Assembly (NCBI GenBank): GCA_016706565.1
Contig: JADJJI010000015.1
Location: forward strand, 248,001 to 312,000
DNA from: Piscinibacter sp.
GTDB lineage: Bacteria; Pseudomonadota; Gammaproteobacteria; Burkholderiales; Burkholderiaceae_C
DNA length: 64,000 bases
Direction: 5' to 3'
The notes under the pieces were generated by a model, which saw only the letters and a list, made by a program, of their open reading frames with translations, searched no databases and was not told the origin of the DNA. The translations under genes were made by a program, and so were the position numbers. This document shows positions 30,002 to 39,903 of the stretch, piece after piece (the first letter of the stretch is position 1; each line of letters begins with the position of its first letter).

Positions 30002-31498
30002 TCAGGGGGCTATGCCCTCTTCGACCATCGCCGTGGCGGCGGCGATGTCCGGCGCCATCAGGCGGTCTTCGATCAGGCGCGGCACGCGGGCGCGCAGGCG
30101 GGCGTGGAAGGCCTCCAGCGCCGGCGACGAGCGCATCGGGCGGTGGAAGTCCAGCGCCTGCGCCGCCGCCAGCCACTCGATGCCGACCACGCCGGCGGTG
30201 TTGTCGAGCATCTGGTGCAGGCGCCGCGCCGCGTAGGTGGCCATCGACACATGGTCTTCCTGGTTCGCCGAGGTGGGCAGCGAATCGACGCTGGCCGGGT
30301 GCGCCAGCGACTTGTTCTCGGAAGCCAGCGCAGCAGCCGTCACCTGCGCGATCATGAAGCCCGAATTCAGCCCGCCATGCTCGACCAGGAAGGCCGGCAG
30401 GTTGGAGATGCCCGGGTCCATCAGCATCGCCGTGCGCCGCTCGGACAGCGCGCCGATCTCGGCGATGGCCAGCGCCAGGTTGTCGGCCGCGAAGGCCACC
30501 GGCTCGGCGTGGAAGTTGCCGCCCGACAGCGCCTCCATCGTGTCGGCGAAGACCAGCGGGTTGTCCGACACGCCGTTGGCCTCGATGAGCAGGATGTTCC
30601 AGGCGTGCGCCATCTGGTCGAGGCAGGCGCCCATCACCTGCGGCTGGCAGCGCAGGCAGTACGGGTCCTGCACCTTCTCGCAGTCGATGTGCGAGGCGCG
30701 CAGCGTACTGTCCTTCAACCAGGCGCGGTAGCGGGCCGCCACCTCGCGCTGGCCACGCTGGCCGCGCACCGCGTGGATGCGGTCGTCGAAGGGCGTGTCC
30801 GATCCTTTCGCGGCGTCCACCGTCATGGCACCGACGGCCAGCGCGGTGTCGAACACCCGCTCCAGGCGCTGTGCGGCGTGGATCGCCAGCGCGGTGGAGG
30901 CCTGCGTGCCGTTCAGCAGCGCCAGGCCCTCCTTCGGCCCGAGCTGCAGCGGCTTCAGCCCGGCGTGCGGCAGGGCCTCCATGGCCGGAAGGCGGCGCCC
31001 GCCGACGAAGGCCTCGCCGACACCGATCAGCACGCCGGCCAGATGGGCCAGCGGTGCGAGGTCGCCGGAAGCGCCGACCGAGCCCTTCTCGGGGATGACG
31101 GGCAGCACGTCGTGCGCCAGCAATGCGAGCAACCCCTCGATCACCTCCAAACGCACGCCCGACACGCCGTGCGCCAGGCTCGCCGCCTTGAGCAGCAGCA
31201 TCAGCCGCACCACGGGGGCGGCCAGCGGCTGCCCGATGCCTGCGCTGTGCGAGAGCACCAGGTTCTTCTGCAGCTGCGTGAGCTGGTCGTCGGCGATGCG
31301 CGTCTGCGCCAACTTTCCGAAGCCGGTGTTGATGCCGTAGACGGGCTCGTTGCGCGACACCAGTTCGCGCACCGTGTTCACGCTGGCCTCGATGGCGGCG
31401 CGGGCAGAGGTGGCGATGGCCAGCTTCAACGGGCCGGCGGCGGCAAGGGCCAGCAGGGTCTTGTCGAGGCCTCCGGGCGTGAGGGCGTGCGTGGTCAT
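30002..31498 (-). CDS. hutH: histidine ammonia-lyase
   Basis: Removes ammonia from L-histidine to give trans-urocanate, the entry step. 498 residues. The MIO cofactor precursor Ala-Ser-Gly is in [15 protein letters not shown] (about 138-152); [28 protein letters not shown] and [14 protein letters not shown] are family blocks. Start [10 protein letters not shown] has GGAG 7 nt upstream; a longer frame to 31513 would run into the operator. Transcribed away from hutC across a shared HutC palindrome. Confidence 0.97.
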   Translation of the reverse strand: MTTHALTPGGLDKTLLALAAAGPLKLAIATSARAAIEASVNTVRELVSRNEPVYGINTGFGKLAQTRIADDQLTQLQKNLVLSHSAGIGQPLAAPVVRLMLLLKAASLAHGVSGVRLEVIEGLLALLAHDVLPVIPEKGSVGASGDLAPLAHLAGVLIGVGEAFVGGRRLPAMEALPHAGLKPLQLGPKEGLALLNGTQASTALAIHAAQRLERVFDTALAVGAMTVDAAKGSDTPFDDRIHAVRGQRGQREVAARYRAWLKDSTLRASHIDCEKVQDPYCLRCQPQVMGACLDQMAHAWNILLIEANGVSDNPLVFADTMEALSGGNFHAEPVAFAADNLALAIAEIGALSERRTAMLMDPGISNLPAFLVEHGGLNSGFMIAQVTAAALASENKSLAHPASVDSLPTSANQEDHVSMATYAARRLHQMLDNTAGVVGIEWLAAAQALDFHRPMRSSPALEAFHARLRARVPRLIEDRLMAPDIAAATAMVEEGIAP

Positions 31499-31512
31499 GG
31501 TCGGGCTCCGCA

Positions 31513-31530
31513 AAGTGGTCTAGACAACTT
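31513..31530. promoter_or_regulatory. HutC operator between hutH and hutC
   Basis: AAGTGGTCTAGACAACTT, the most symmetrical of the three sites, 14 bp before hutH and 27 bp before hutC. Implies repression of hutH and autoregulation of hutC. A TAGAAT hexamer at 31546-31551 on the hutC side could be a -10 element. Confidence 0.85.
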
Positions 31531-31557
31531 TAGCATGGGCATGGCTAGAATGTCACC

Positions 31558-32280
31558 ATGTCCACACCCGCCGCCGCGCCACGCCGCCTGCCCTCCGAGG
31601 AGGTCAAGGCCTCGATCCGGCAGCGCATTGCCGAGGGCGGCTGGCAGCCCGGCATGAAGCTTCCGTCTGAGCGCGAGTTGGTGCAGCAGTTCGGCTGCGC
31701 GCGCATGACGGTGCACCATGCGCTGCGCGAGCTCGAGGACGAGGGCCTGATCGAGCGCCGCCAGGGCTCGGGCTCCTACGTGGCGCAGCTGCACCCGATC
31801 TCCAACGTGCTGCAGGTGCGCGACATCCGCGACGAGATCACCGAGCGCCGCCATGTGCACGCCACGCGGGTGTGCAGCGTGCAGCGCGAGAAGGCCGGCG
31901 CGGACATCGCCACGGCGATGCGCCTGCGCAAGGGCGCCACGGTGTTCCACGTCCGCCTCGTGCACCTGGAGAACGGCGTGCCCATCCAGCTGGAAGACCG
32001 CCACGTCAACCCGGCGCTGGCGCCCGACTTCATGGCGCGAGACTTCACCCAGGTCACGCCTTCGCACGTGCTGTTCGAGCATGCGCCGCTGACCGAGGCC
32101 GAGCAGGTGGTCGAGGCGGTGCTGGCCGACGCCGAGCAGGCGACGTGGCTCGACGTCGCCGAGGGCAGCCCGCTGCTGATGGTGTCGCGGCGCACGGTGT
32201 CGCAGGGAGCGGTGGCCTCGGTGGCGCGCCTGTACCATCCAGGATCACGCTATCGATTGATCGGCCGCTTTTCGGTCTGA
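31558..32280 (+). CDS. hutC: histidine utilisation repressor, GntR family
   Basis: 240 residues. Winged helix at ~14-75 ([57 protein letters not shown]), followed by a UTRA effector domain with [15 protein letters not shown] and [16 protein letters not shown]. HutC represses hut genes until urocanate binds. Close similarity in layout to known HutC, plus three matching palindromes in the locus, make the assignment firm. Confidence 0.94.
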   Translation: MSTPAAAPRRLPSEEVKASIRQRIAEGGWQPGMKLPSERELVQQFGCARMTVHHALRELEDEGLIERRQGSGSYVAQLHPISNVLQVRDIRDEITERRHVHATRVCSVQREKAGADIATAMRLRKGATVFHVRLVHLENGVPIQLEDRHVNPALAPDFMARDFTQVTPSHVLFEHAPLTEAEQVVEAVLADAEQATWLDVAEGSPLLMVSRRTVSQGAVASVARLYHPGSRYRLIGRFSV

Positions 32281-32305
32281 CCTCGGCCCGGACGCCGACG
32301 ACATC

Positions 32306-33052
<747 letters not shown>

Positions 33053-33071
33053 GCCGGCACGGCCTGCGCTG

Positions 33072-33842
33072 ATGCGGATCCAGCTGCTCTCCGACCTGCA
33101 TCTCGAGACCGAGACCTTCGCGCCCGAGCCGAACCCGGCCGCCGACCTGCTGGTGCTCGGTGGCGACATCGACAGCACCTGGGCCGAACTGGAGCGCTTT
33201 CGCGACTGGCCAGTGCCGGTGCTGATGGTGGCCGGCAACCACGAGTTCGACGGGCGCGAGGTCGACGAAGCCTGGCCCGCGCTGCGCGAGCGCTGCAAGT
33301 CGCTGGGCATCGGCCTGCTCGAGCGCGAGAGCCGCGTCGTGCAAGACGCAGATGGCGCGCGCATCCGCTTCGTCGCCACGGTGCGCTGGTGTGATTTCGA
33401 CTTGTACGGCGAGGCCGGCCGCGCCACCGCGATGCGCGCCGCCGGCTACTACATGCGCATCATGCGCAGCACGCGCCACGGCGTGGCCTTCGATCCCGAC
33501 GGTGTGCGCGAGGAGGCGCTGGTCTGCCGCGACTGGCTGGCCGCCGAGCTGCGCAAGCCGCGTGGCGACTGGGATCGCACCGTGGTGCTGACGCATTTCG
33601 CGCCCAGCCTGCGCAGCGCCGACCCGCGTTATGGCGCACAGCCCGGCACGGCGAGCTTCTGCAATGCCGACGACGATCTGCTGCCTGCGGCGAGCACCTG
33701 GATCCACGGCCACCTGCATTGCCGCCACGACTACCTGGTCGAGCATGCGCAGGGTCGCACGCGGGTGGTGTGCAATGCGCGCGGCCACGGCCGCAAGGGC
33801 GAGGCCGACCGGCACGACCCGCTGCGTGTCTTCGAGGTCTGA
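33072..33842 (+). CDS. calcineurin-like metallophosphoesterase
   Basis: 256 residues, no signal peptide. All metal motifs are visible: SDLHLET (D, H), LGGDIDS, AGNHEFDG, LTHFAPS and IHGHLHCRHDY. Cytosolic phosphohydrolase; substrate not predictable. Starts 19 nt after the SEC-C gene and is likely cotranscribed with it. Confidence 0.9.
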   Translation: MRIQLLSDLHLETETFAPEPNPAADLLVLGGDIDSTWAELERFRDWPVPVLMVAGNHEFDGREVDEAWPALRERCKSLGIGLLERESRVVQDADGARIRFVATVRWCDFDLYGEAGRATAMRAAGYYMRIMRSTRHGVAFDPDGVREEALVCRDWLAAELRKPRGDWDRTVVLTHFAPSLRSADPRYGAQPGTASFCNADDDLLPAASTWIHGHLHCRHDYLVEHAQGRTRVVCNARGHGRKGEADRHDPLRVFEV

Positions 33843-33866
33843 GGGCCTCGGGCGCGCCGCAGCGAG

Positions 33867-35072
33867 TTATTTCACCTCTTCGGCGATCTCGATCTTCAGC
33901 CCGCTGGCGCCCACCGCGACGGCCTTCGTGAAGCCCTGCAGGTCGCCCGGCTGCGCGATCGCGTTGCCCGATTTGCTGATGCGCGCTCCGACGATCACCT
34001 GTGTGGCGGTGGACAGACGCATCGCCGGGTTCATCGCCATCGAGTCGTCGAGCGTGAAGGTGAGCGGCAAGTCCTTCACCTGCTTGCGCAGGATGGCCAG
34101 AGGCACGCGCGGGCCGTCGACGGCGCGGGCGAAGACGAACAGCGTGTCTTCCGGCGAGGCCTTGGCCTTCAGCGCGGTGGCGATGTCCACCTGGCCGGCC
34201 AATGAGGCACCGGTCGCTGCGGCCGGGGTCGCGGCCGGGCCTGAAGCCGCTGCCGCGGCAACCGGCGGCATGCCGGCACGCGAGCGCGCCTCGGCCACGC
34301 CCGACTGCAGGTTGCGTTCGAGCTCGCTGCCTGGCTCGGCCACCGCCACCGCGGCGGACCACAGCTGCGCCGCCTTGGTGAAGTCGCTGGCGTCGAAGGC
34401 GATGGTGCCCGCCAGCGCCAGCGCCTTCAGGTTCTTCGGGTCGAGCTCCAACGCGCGGGCGATCAGCTGGGCCGGCTCGCCGGCGAGCTTGCGGCCGGCG
34501 GCCATCGCCGCGGCGTCCGCCTGGTCGGCCAGCGCCTGGGCATCCTTCGGTTTCAGCGTGGACACGCGCTTGAACGCGGCCACCGCTTCCGGGTAGCGCC
34601 CCAGCGCGCTGTAGCTGCGCCCGAGCATCGACCAGCCCTCGGCGTCCTCGGGCTGGGCCTTCATGCGCTGTTCGAGCTTGGCGACCATGTCCTCGATCTG
34701 GGCAGCCGCGCTGCCATGGCCTGCGCCGGCCTGGTCTTCGCTCTGCGCGACCGGAACGCCTCGCCAGGCCCCGGGGGTGCCGTACACCGCGTAGCCTGCG
34801 GCCGCAACGGCGAGCACGAACACCGACATCCCGGCGAGCAGCCGCCGCGAGGGGCGCGCTGCGGCAGCAGCGGGAGCGGCCGGGATGGATGGTGCAGCCG
34901 GTGTGCCGGACCCGGCGGCCGTCGATGCGCCGGAGTTCATGACCAGCGTCACCAGCTCCTGCTCGAGCTTGGCGCGAGCAGAGGCCGCCTGATCGGCGGG
35001 CAGGGTGCCCGAGGCGGCCAGCTCGTCGAGCTGGCGCAACTGGCGCTTCAAATCTTCGATTCGTGCATTCAT
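33867..35072 (-). CDS. CcmI/CycH-like TPR protein (cytochrome c maturation apocytochrome-binding type)
   Basis: 401 residues. A short N-terminal helix (NARIEDLKRQLRQLDEL) and an Ala/Pro linker precede one membrane segment (about 79-97), then TPR repeats (EDAEGWSMLGRSYSALGRYPEAVAAF; LDPKNLKALALAG) and the C-terminal CycH domain with ASPEDTLFVFARAVDGPR, VPLAILRKQVKDLPLTFTLDD and ARISKSGNAIAQPGDL. That domain holds apocytochrome c for heme ligation. Typical CcmI has two N-terminal helices; here only one is clear. No other ccm gene is adjacent. Confidence 0.82.
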   Translation of the reverse strand: MNARIEDLKRQLRQLDELAASGTLPADQAASARAKLEQELVTLVMNSGASTAAGSGTPAAPSIPAAPAAAAARPSRRLLAGMSVFVLAVAAAGYAVYGTPGAWRGVPVAQSEDQAGAGHGSAAAQIEDMVAKLEQRMKAQPEDAEGWSMLGRSYSALGRYPEAVAAFKRVSTLKPKDAQALADQADAAAMAAGRKLAGEPAQLIARALELDPKNLKALALAGTIAFDASDFTKAAQLWSAAVAVAEPGSELERNLQSGVAEARSRAGMPPVAAAAASGPAATPAAATGASLAGQVDIATALKAKASPEDTLFVFARAVDGPRVPLAILRKQVKDLPLTFTLDDSMAMNPAMRLSTATQVIVGARISKSGNAIAQPGDLQGFTKAVAVGASGLKIEIAEEVK

Positions 35073-35178
35073 CGGTGCGGATGGTAAGGCCCGGCGTGAT
35101 TGCGGGTTGTCAAGGACGGTGTCGGGCGCTGTGGGAGACTAGGATCGCACCCGAAAATTCCCTCGGAGACGACCCACC

Positions 35179-35604
35179 ATGAAGATCCTCATTGCCGTCG
35201 ACGGCAGCCCGTACACCAAGCGCATGCTGGCCTATCTGGCCGCCCACGACGAGTGGCTCGGTGGTGGCCGCCACCAGTACACCGTGCTGAACACGGTGTC
35301 GCCGGTGCCCGCGCGCGCTGCGGCGGTGATCGACCGCGACACGCTCAAGTCCTACTACGCCGAGACCAGCGAGGCGGTGTTCAAGCCGATCCGCAGCTTC
35401 TTCAAGAAGCAGGGCATCGAAGCCGAGTTCGTCGGCAAGGTCGGCCACGCGCCGGAGGTCATCGCCAAGATGGCAGACGGCCAGGATTTCGATCTGTTGA
35501 TGATGGGCTCGCACGGCCACGGCACGCTGGGCAATCTGGTGATGGGCTCGGTGACCACCAAGGTGCTCGCCAGCTGCAAGACGCCGGTGCTGCTGGTCCG
35601 CTGA
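35179..35604 (+). CDS. universal stress protein, UspA family
   Basis: 141 residues, single Usp domain. MKILIAVDGSPYTKRMLAYL opens the fold, and GSHGHGTLGNLVMGSVTTKVL (about 113-133) contains the G-2X-G-9X-G(S/T) ATP-binding pattern; ends with TPVLLVR. Such proteins help survival under stress; the trigger is unknown. Monocistronic. Confidence 0.92.
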   Translation: MKILIAVDGSPYTKRMLAYLAAHDEWLGGGRHQYTVLNTVSPVPARAAAVIDRDTLKSYYAETSEAVFKPIRSFFKKQGIEAEFVGKVGHAPEVIAKMADGQDFDLLMMGSHGHGTLGNLVMGSVTTKVLASCKTPVLLVR

Positions 35605-35620
35605 TCGCTCCGGGCGGCGC

Positions 35621-36229
35621 TCAGCGCCGCGACAGCCCGTCGAAGCAGGTGGACACGAGCAGTTCGATGATCTGCTCGTCGCTGTACTGGCCTGTCAGCT
35701 TGAGCAGGCCGAGCACCGGGTCGCAGGCGCGCGCGAACAGCGTGTAGAGGATCACCTCGGGCGGCAGGGCCGGATTCAGGTCCCGGTGGGCCTGCGCGGA
35801 GCCGATCCAGGCGCCCAGTCGGTCGCTGACTTCCATCAGCCGATCCAGGTAGACCTTGTTGGTGGTCAGTGCGGCGCGCAGGCTGGAGTTCTGCGCCGGC
35901 AGCGAAGGCATCTCGCCGGCCAATTGCACCTGCATGGTCCAGCGCGCCACCGACTTGAGCTGCTCGATCGCGCGGGCCGGCTCCTGGCTCGCCAGGCTGT
36001 CGATGAAGGCCATGGCGCGGTCGAGGACGCGGATCATCGCCGCCGCCGCCAGTTCTTCCTTCGAGGTGAAGTGCTTGTACAGGCTCGCCTTGGCGATGCC
36101 CACGTCGGCGGCCACCTCATCGACCGTCATCAGGTCGAAGCCTTTCTCGGCGAGCAGCCGGTTCACCGACGAGACGATCGCGTCCTCGCGAGCGCGCAGC
36201 ACTTGTTCCCGGAAAGACACCTTGGCCAT
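35621..36229 (-). CDS. TetR-family transcriptional regulator
   Basis: 202 residues. Helix-turn-helix LLAEKGFDLMTVDEVAADVG followed by IAKASLYKHFTSKEELAAAAM (about 23-64) is the TetR signature. The ligand-binding domain (GAWIGSAQAHRDLNPALPPEVILYTLF) gives no clue to effector. It is divergent from the fasciclin genes across 200 bp of comparatively A/T-rich DNA, and may control them or itself (inference). Confidence 0.9.
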   Translation of the reverse strand: MAKVSFREQVLRAREDAIVSSVNRLLAEKGFDLMTVDEVAADVGIAKASLYKHFTSKEELAAAAMIRVLDRAMAFIDSLASQEPARAIEQLKSVARWTMQVQLAGEMPSLPAQNSSLRAALTTNKVYLDRLMEVSDRLGAWIGSAQAHRDLNPALPPEVILYTLFARACDPVLGLLKLTGQYSDEQIIELLVSTCFDGLSRR

Positions 36230-36429
36230 GCCGCGATTCTAGGCGGGCGCGACTGCATTCGTACGCCGGAGTCTCTGAATGACTGCATAGTTCAGCATAG
36301 AGACCACACAGTAGTCAATGAATACCAAGTAGTTTAAATTGCGCCCTGTCGGTCTCGTGACGCAGTTCACGGTTCGACTCCCGGCAGCTTCGCAGCCGGC
36401 CTCTACCCACCTCGACTGGAGCAGTACAC

Positions 36430-37365
36430 ATGTTCGATTGGTTCAAGAGACTGGCGGCCCTGTCCGCCCTCGCCCTCGTGGCCGCCTGCGGTGGCGGTGA
36501 CGATGATCCTCACCCCGGCAACATCGTCCAGATCGCGCAGGCCGATGCGCGGTTCAGCATCCTCGCTGAAGCCGTCGTGGCCGCCGACCTGGCGACGACC
36601 TTGGCCGGCCCAGGCCCGTTCACGGTGTTCGCACCGACCAACGACGCCTTCGCCGCACTGCTCACCGAGCTCGGCCTGACCAAGGCCCAGCTGTTGGCCG
36701 ACAAGCCGCTGCTCACCGCGGTGCTCCAGTACCACGTGCTGTCAGGCACGGTGCGCAAGGCGGCGGTGCCGCTGGGCGCCGCGATCAGCCCGCTCGAAGG
36801 CGGCATCTTCAAGGTCGATAGCGTCGGCGCCGACCTGGTCATCACCGACGGGCGCAACCGGACTTCGACGATCGTCGTCACCGACGTGGCGGCCGCCAAC
36901 GGCGTGATCCATGCCGTCAACACGGTGCTGCTGCCGGCCGACAGGAACATCGTGCAGACCGCCGTGGCCAGCGCGCCGGAGTTCGGCATCCTCGTCGAGG
37001 CCGTCACGGCCGCCGGCCTGGTCGACACGCTCAGCGGCCCCGGCCCGTTCACGGTGTTCGCGCCGACCGACGCCGCCTTCGCCGCGCTGCTCGTGGAGCT
37101 CGGTGTCAGCAAGGCGCAGCTGCTGGCCGACACGGCCCTGCTGGACAAGGTGCTCAAGTACCACGTCGTGCCCGGCCGCGTGCTCAAGGCCGGTGTGCCG
37201 GTGGGTGCGCCCATCACCACGGTGCAGGGTGAGACCTTCAGCGTCAATGCATCGCTGGCGATCACCGACCAGCGCGGCCGCACGGCCAACATCGTCGCCA
37301 CCGACGTGCTGACCAGCAACGGCGTGATTCACGTCATCGACAAGGTGATCCTGCCCGCGCCCTGA
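36430..37365 (+). CDS. lipoprotein with two fasciclin (FAS1) domains
   Basis: 311 residues. Lipobox ALVAAC with Cys about residue 21, then a Gly/Asp linker. FAS1 domains at ~32-170 and ~172-310; each has the H1 motif [15 protein letters not shown] and the YHV box ([16 protein letters not shown]), ending [13 protein letters not shown] and [16 protein letters not shown]1 proteins mediate adhesion between cells or to surfaces. Followed 50 nt later by a single-FAS1 gene. Confidence 0.92.
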   Translation: MFDWFKRLAALSALALVAACGGGDDDPHPGNIVQIAQADARFSILAEAVVAADLATTLAGPGPFTVFAPTNDAFAALLTELGLTKAQLLADKPLLTAVLQYHVLSGTVRKAAVPLGAAISPLEGGIFKVDSVGADLVITDGRNRTSTIVVTDVAAANGVIHAVNTVLLPADRNIVQTAVASAPEFGILVEAVTAAGLVDTLSGPGPFTVFAPTDAAFAALLVELGVSKAQLLADTALLDKVLKYHVVPGRVLKAGVPVGAPITTVQGETFSVNASLAITDQRGRTANIVATDVLTSNGVIHVIDKVILPAP

Positions 37366-37415
37366 GCGCGCGCAACTTCGCCCCACAACCCTCACTCCAC
37401 CAGGAAGTACCCACC

Positions 37416-37868
37416 ATGAAGAAGATCATCGTTCTGTCCGCGCTCTCGTTCGCCGCCCTCTCGGCCTCGGCCAAGGACATCGTCGACACCGCCGTGGCGG
37501 CCGGCAAGTTCAACACGCTGGCGACTGCGCTGCAGGCTGCCGGGCTGGTCGACACCCTGAAGGGGCCTGGCCCGTTCACCGTGTTCGCGCCCACTGACGA
37601 AGCCTTTGCCAAGATCCCCAAGGCCGACCTCGACGCCCTGCTGAAGGACAAGGCCAAGCTCAGCGCCGTGCTCACCTACCACGTGGTTTCGGGCAAGGTG
37701 ATGGCAAAAGACGTGAAGGCCGGCAAGGTGAAGACGGTGCAGGGCAGCGAACTGATGCTGGGCACCACCGGCGGCGTGACGGTCGACGCGGCGAAGGTCG
37801 TGCAGGCCGACATCGTGGCCGACAACGGCGTGATCCATGTGATCGACAGCGTCGTGCTGCCGAAGTGA
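37416..37868 (+). CDS. secreted single-domain fasciclin (FAS1) protein
   Basis: 150 residues. Short signal peptide ([19 protein letters not shown]) and one FAS1 domain: [49 protein letters not shown] and final VIDSVVLPK. Soluble periplasmic or released counterpart of the two-domain lipoprotein upstream. Probably one operon. Confidence 0.93.
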   Translation: MKKIIVLSALSFAALSASAKDIVDTAVAAGKFNTLATALQAAGLVDTLKGPGPFTVFAPTDEAFAKIPKADLDALLKDKAKLSAVLTYHVVSGKVMAKDVKAGKVKTVQGSELMLGTTGGVTVDAAKVVQADIVADNGVIHVIDSVVLPK

Positions 37869-37894
37869 CCGGCCAATCGCTGGGGGCCGGCCCG

Positions 37895-38104
37895 CTAGCG
37901 TTTGGTTCGACGGCCGGCGCCCTCAGGGGGTGTCCGGCCGTTGTCCTTCTTGGCCGCATTGCCGTCCACGGGCATGGGCAGCGTGTCCATGCTGGCATCC
38001 AGGCCGAAGGCCGTTCCCATGTCGCCGTAGTCGGTGTCCTTGGCGGGCGCAGCCTTGCCGAAGCCCAGGGAGGACCACCATGGAACCGAAGACGACTTGC
38101 TCAT
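37895..38104 (-). CDS. small hypothetical protein
   Basis: 69 residues starting MSKSSSVPWWSSLGFGKAA, with an acidic centre (KDTDYGDMGTAFGLDASMDT) and a basic end (GRRTKR). No signal peptide or membrane segment. It lies in the 390-bp gap between convergent fasciclin and divergent phoD genes; the open frame also continues upstream as antisense-like sequence. Ribosome binding site is weak (GGGG). Kept because the composition looks protein-like and nothing else occupies the site. Confidence 0.45.
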   Translation of the reverse strand: MSKSSSVPWWSSLGFGKAAPAKDTDYGDMGTAFGLDASMDTLPMPVDGNAAKKDNGRTPPEGAGRRTKR

Positions 38105-38259
38105 GAGAACCCCGCTGACTGGCTGACCGACCGAACACTCGATGACCGAATGATTCCAGTGTCTGCAAGCTTGCGCGGGCCGGTCCGCGGAACAACTGCA
38201 CCGCTCGCGTGCATTTCGTGACGCGATGCTTCGGCGCGTGACAAAAGGCGGCTTCGCCG

Positions 38260-39828
38260 TCAGTCGCGCACCACACCGGCCCGGCCAGCCTCGACCTGGA
38301 AGCGTGCCTGCGAATGCAGCCGCGCCTCGGCCTGCGCAGGAAACGGCGTGGCGCGGAAGTCGCACGAGGCGCCGGCGGGCGTGAGCTCGATCAGGGCGTA
38401 GCCGCGTTGGTCGCTGCGCGCATGCACGAGGTCGGGGTTGCTGGCGCGGATCGCCGCCATCACCGCTTCCGACAGGCCGCGGCTGGTCACCGAAGTGCAC
38501 ACAAACTCCGTGGCCACCACCGGCGAGCGGCGATCCTCCGGCCGCAGCCGCAGGTTGGCGGCGACATGGCGATGCACGTCGCCGCCCAGGCACAGCACGT
38601 CGCGCGACCCCGCCGCGGCGATGCCGTCGAGCAGCCGCTCGCGCGCCCGCGGGTAGCCGTCCCATCCGTCGGTGTGTACGCGCCGCCCGATCGGCAGGTC
38701 GATGCCGCCGGGCGCGATCTGGCTGGACTGCCCGATCATCTTCCACTGCCGCGTGCTCGAGGCCAGCCCTTGCGCGAGCCAGCGCTCCTGCGCGGCGCCG
38801 AGCATCGTGCGCGAGGCATCGCCCAGGCTGTCGCAGTCGGACAGCACCCGCCCACCGCCCTGTTCGGGCGGGCTGCAAGCCTGCACGCTGCGGTACTGCC
38901 GGTTGTCCAGCGTCCATAGCTCGGCCAGGCGGCCCCAGCGGTGCTGCTGATGGATGCGCATCGCCGCGCCCTGCGGCGCCATCGACGGCGCGAACGGCAG
39001 GTGCTCGAAGTAGGCCTTGTAGGCAGCGGCGCGGCGGCGCAGGAAGCCCTCGCGGTCCAACCCGCTCGGGCTGGCCTCGCCGGCGTAGTCGTTCTCGACC
39101 TCGTGGTCGTCCCAGGTCAGCAGCCAGGGATGCGCGGCATGCGCGGCGCGCAGGTCGGCATCGAGCTTGTAGGTGGCGTGGCGCGCACGGTAGGCCGCCA
39201 GCGTCTGCGGGATCGGCCCTTCGTGGGCGCGCACGCGGTAGCGCGCATTGCTCGACTCGTAGATGTAGTCGCCGACGAACAGCACCAGGTCGATGTCGCG
39301 CGAGGCGATCTCACGGTGCGCCGCGAACCAGCCCTGCTCGTAGTGCTGGCAGGAGGCCAGCGCGACTCGCAGGCGCTGCACCGGTTCGTCGTCGGCAGGT
39401 GCCGTGCGAGTGCGGCCAATCGGGCTGACGGCGTCGCCGGCGATGAAGCGGTAGTACCAGGTGCGGCTGGGAGGGAGGCCGTCCACCTCGACGTGCACGC
39501 TGTGGCCATGTTCGGGCCGTGCCGTGAATTCGCCCTGGCGCAGGCCGGTGGCGAAGCGTTCGTCCTCGGCCAGTTCCCAGCGCAGCGCCAGCGGCGTGCC
39601 CGGCAAACCTCCGAGCGGGTCGTGCGGCCGTGGCGACAGGCGCGTCCACAGCAGCACCGCACCGGGCCGCGGCATGCCGCTGGCCACGCCGAGCGTGAAG
39701 GGATAGTCCAGGTTCGCTGGCCAGGCCGTGGCGGTGCCTTGCGCGCGCGCCTGAGCCCCGAACAGGCTGCCCAGTGCCGCGGCGGCGGCCTGGCGGCTGA
39801 GCTGGCGGAGCAGGTCGCGTCGATCCAT
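38260..39828 (-). CDS. phoD: alkaline phosphatase D family (PhoD-like) exported phosphatase
   Basis: 522 residues. Tat-like signal (MDRRDLLRQLSRQAAAAALG) fits PhoD enzymes, which are exported folded. An N-terminal fibronectin-like domain (TLGVASGMPRPGAVLLWTRLSP, DGLPPSRTWYYRF) precedes the metallophosphatase core: ALASCQHYEQGWFAAHREIA, LVLFVGDYIYE, LTWDDHEVENDYAG and CLGGDVHRHVAAN. PhoD hydrolyses phosphomonoesters or diesters, using Ca/Fe. Divergent from the Hsp70-like gene. Confidence 0.92.
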   Translation of the reverse strand: MDRRDLLRQLSRQAAAAALGSLFGAQARAQGTATAWPANLDYPFTLGVASGMPRPGAVLLWTRLSPRPHDPLGGLPGTPLALRWELAEDERFATGLRQGEFTARPEHGHSVHVEVDGLPPSRTWYYRFIAGDAVSPIGRTRTAPADDEPVQRLRVALASCQHYEQGWFAAHREIASRDIDLVLFVGDYIYESSNARYRVRAHEGPIPQTLAAYRARHATYKLDADLRAAHAAHPWLLTWDDHEVENDYAGEASPSGLDREGFLRRRAAAYKAYFEHLPFAPSMAPQGAAMRIHQQHRWGRLAELWTLDNRQYRSVQACSPPEQGGGRVLSDCDSLGDASRTMLGAAQERWLAQGLASSTRQWKMIGQSSQIAPGGIDLPIGRRVHTDGWDGYPRARERLLDGIAAAGSRDVLCLGGDVHRHVAANLRLRPEDRRSPVVATEFVCTSVTSRGLSEAVMAAIRASNPDLVHARSDQRGYALIELTPAGASCDFRATPFPAQAEARLHSQARFQVEAGRAGVVRD

Positions 39829-39903
39829 GTCAGCGAAGGATTGTGGGGGCAGCGCGGCACGCGCCTACAATCGCGCCCCCTCGCGTCAGCCGAACTCCCG
39901 ACC

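Noticed and set aside
21717-32280. Hut locus considered as a recently acquired island
   Set aside because: Base composition matches its surroundings and there are no integrase, tRNA or flanking repeats.
36371-36390. GGTTCGACTCCCGGC resembles a tRNA T-loop
   Set aside because: The flanking bases cannot form the 5-bp T-stem and no acceptor, D or anticodon arms fit upstream.
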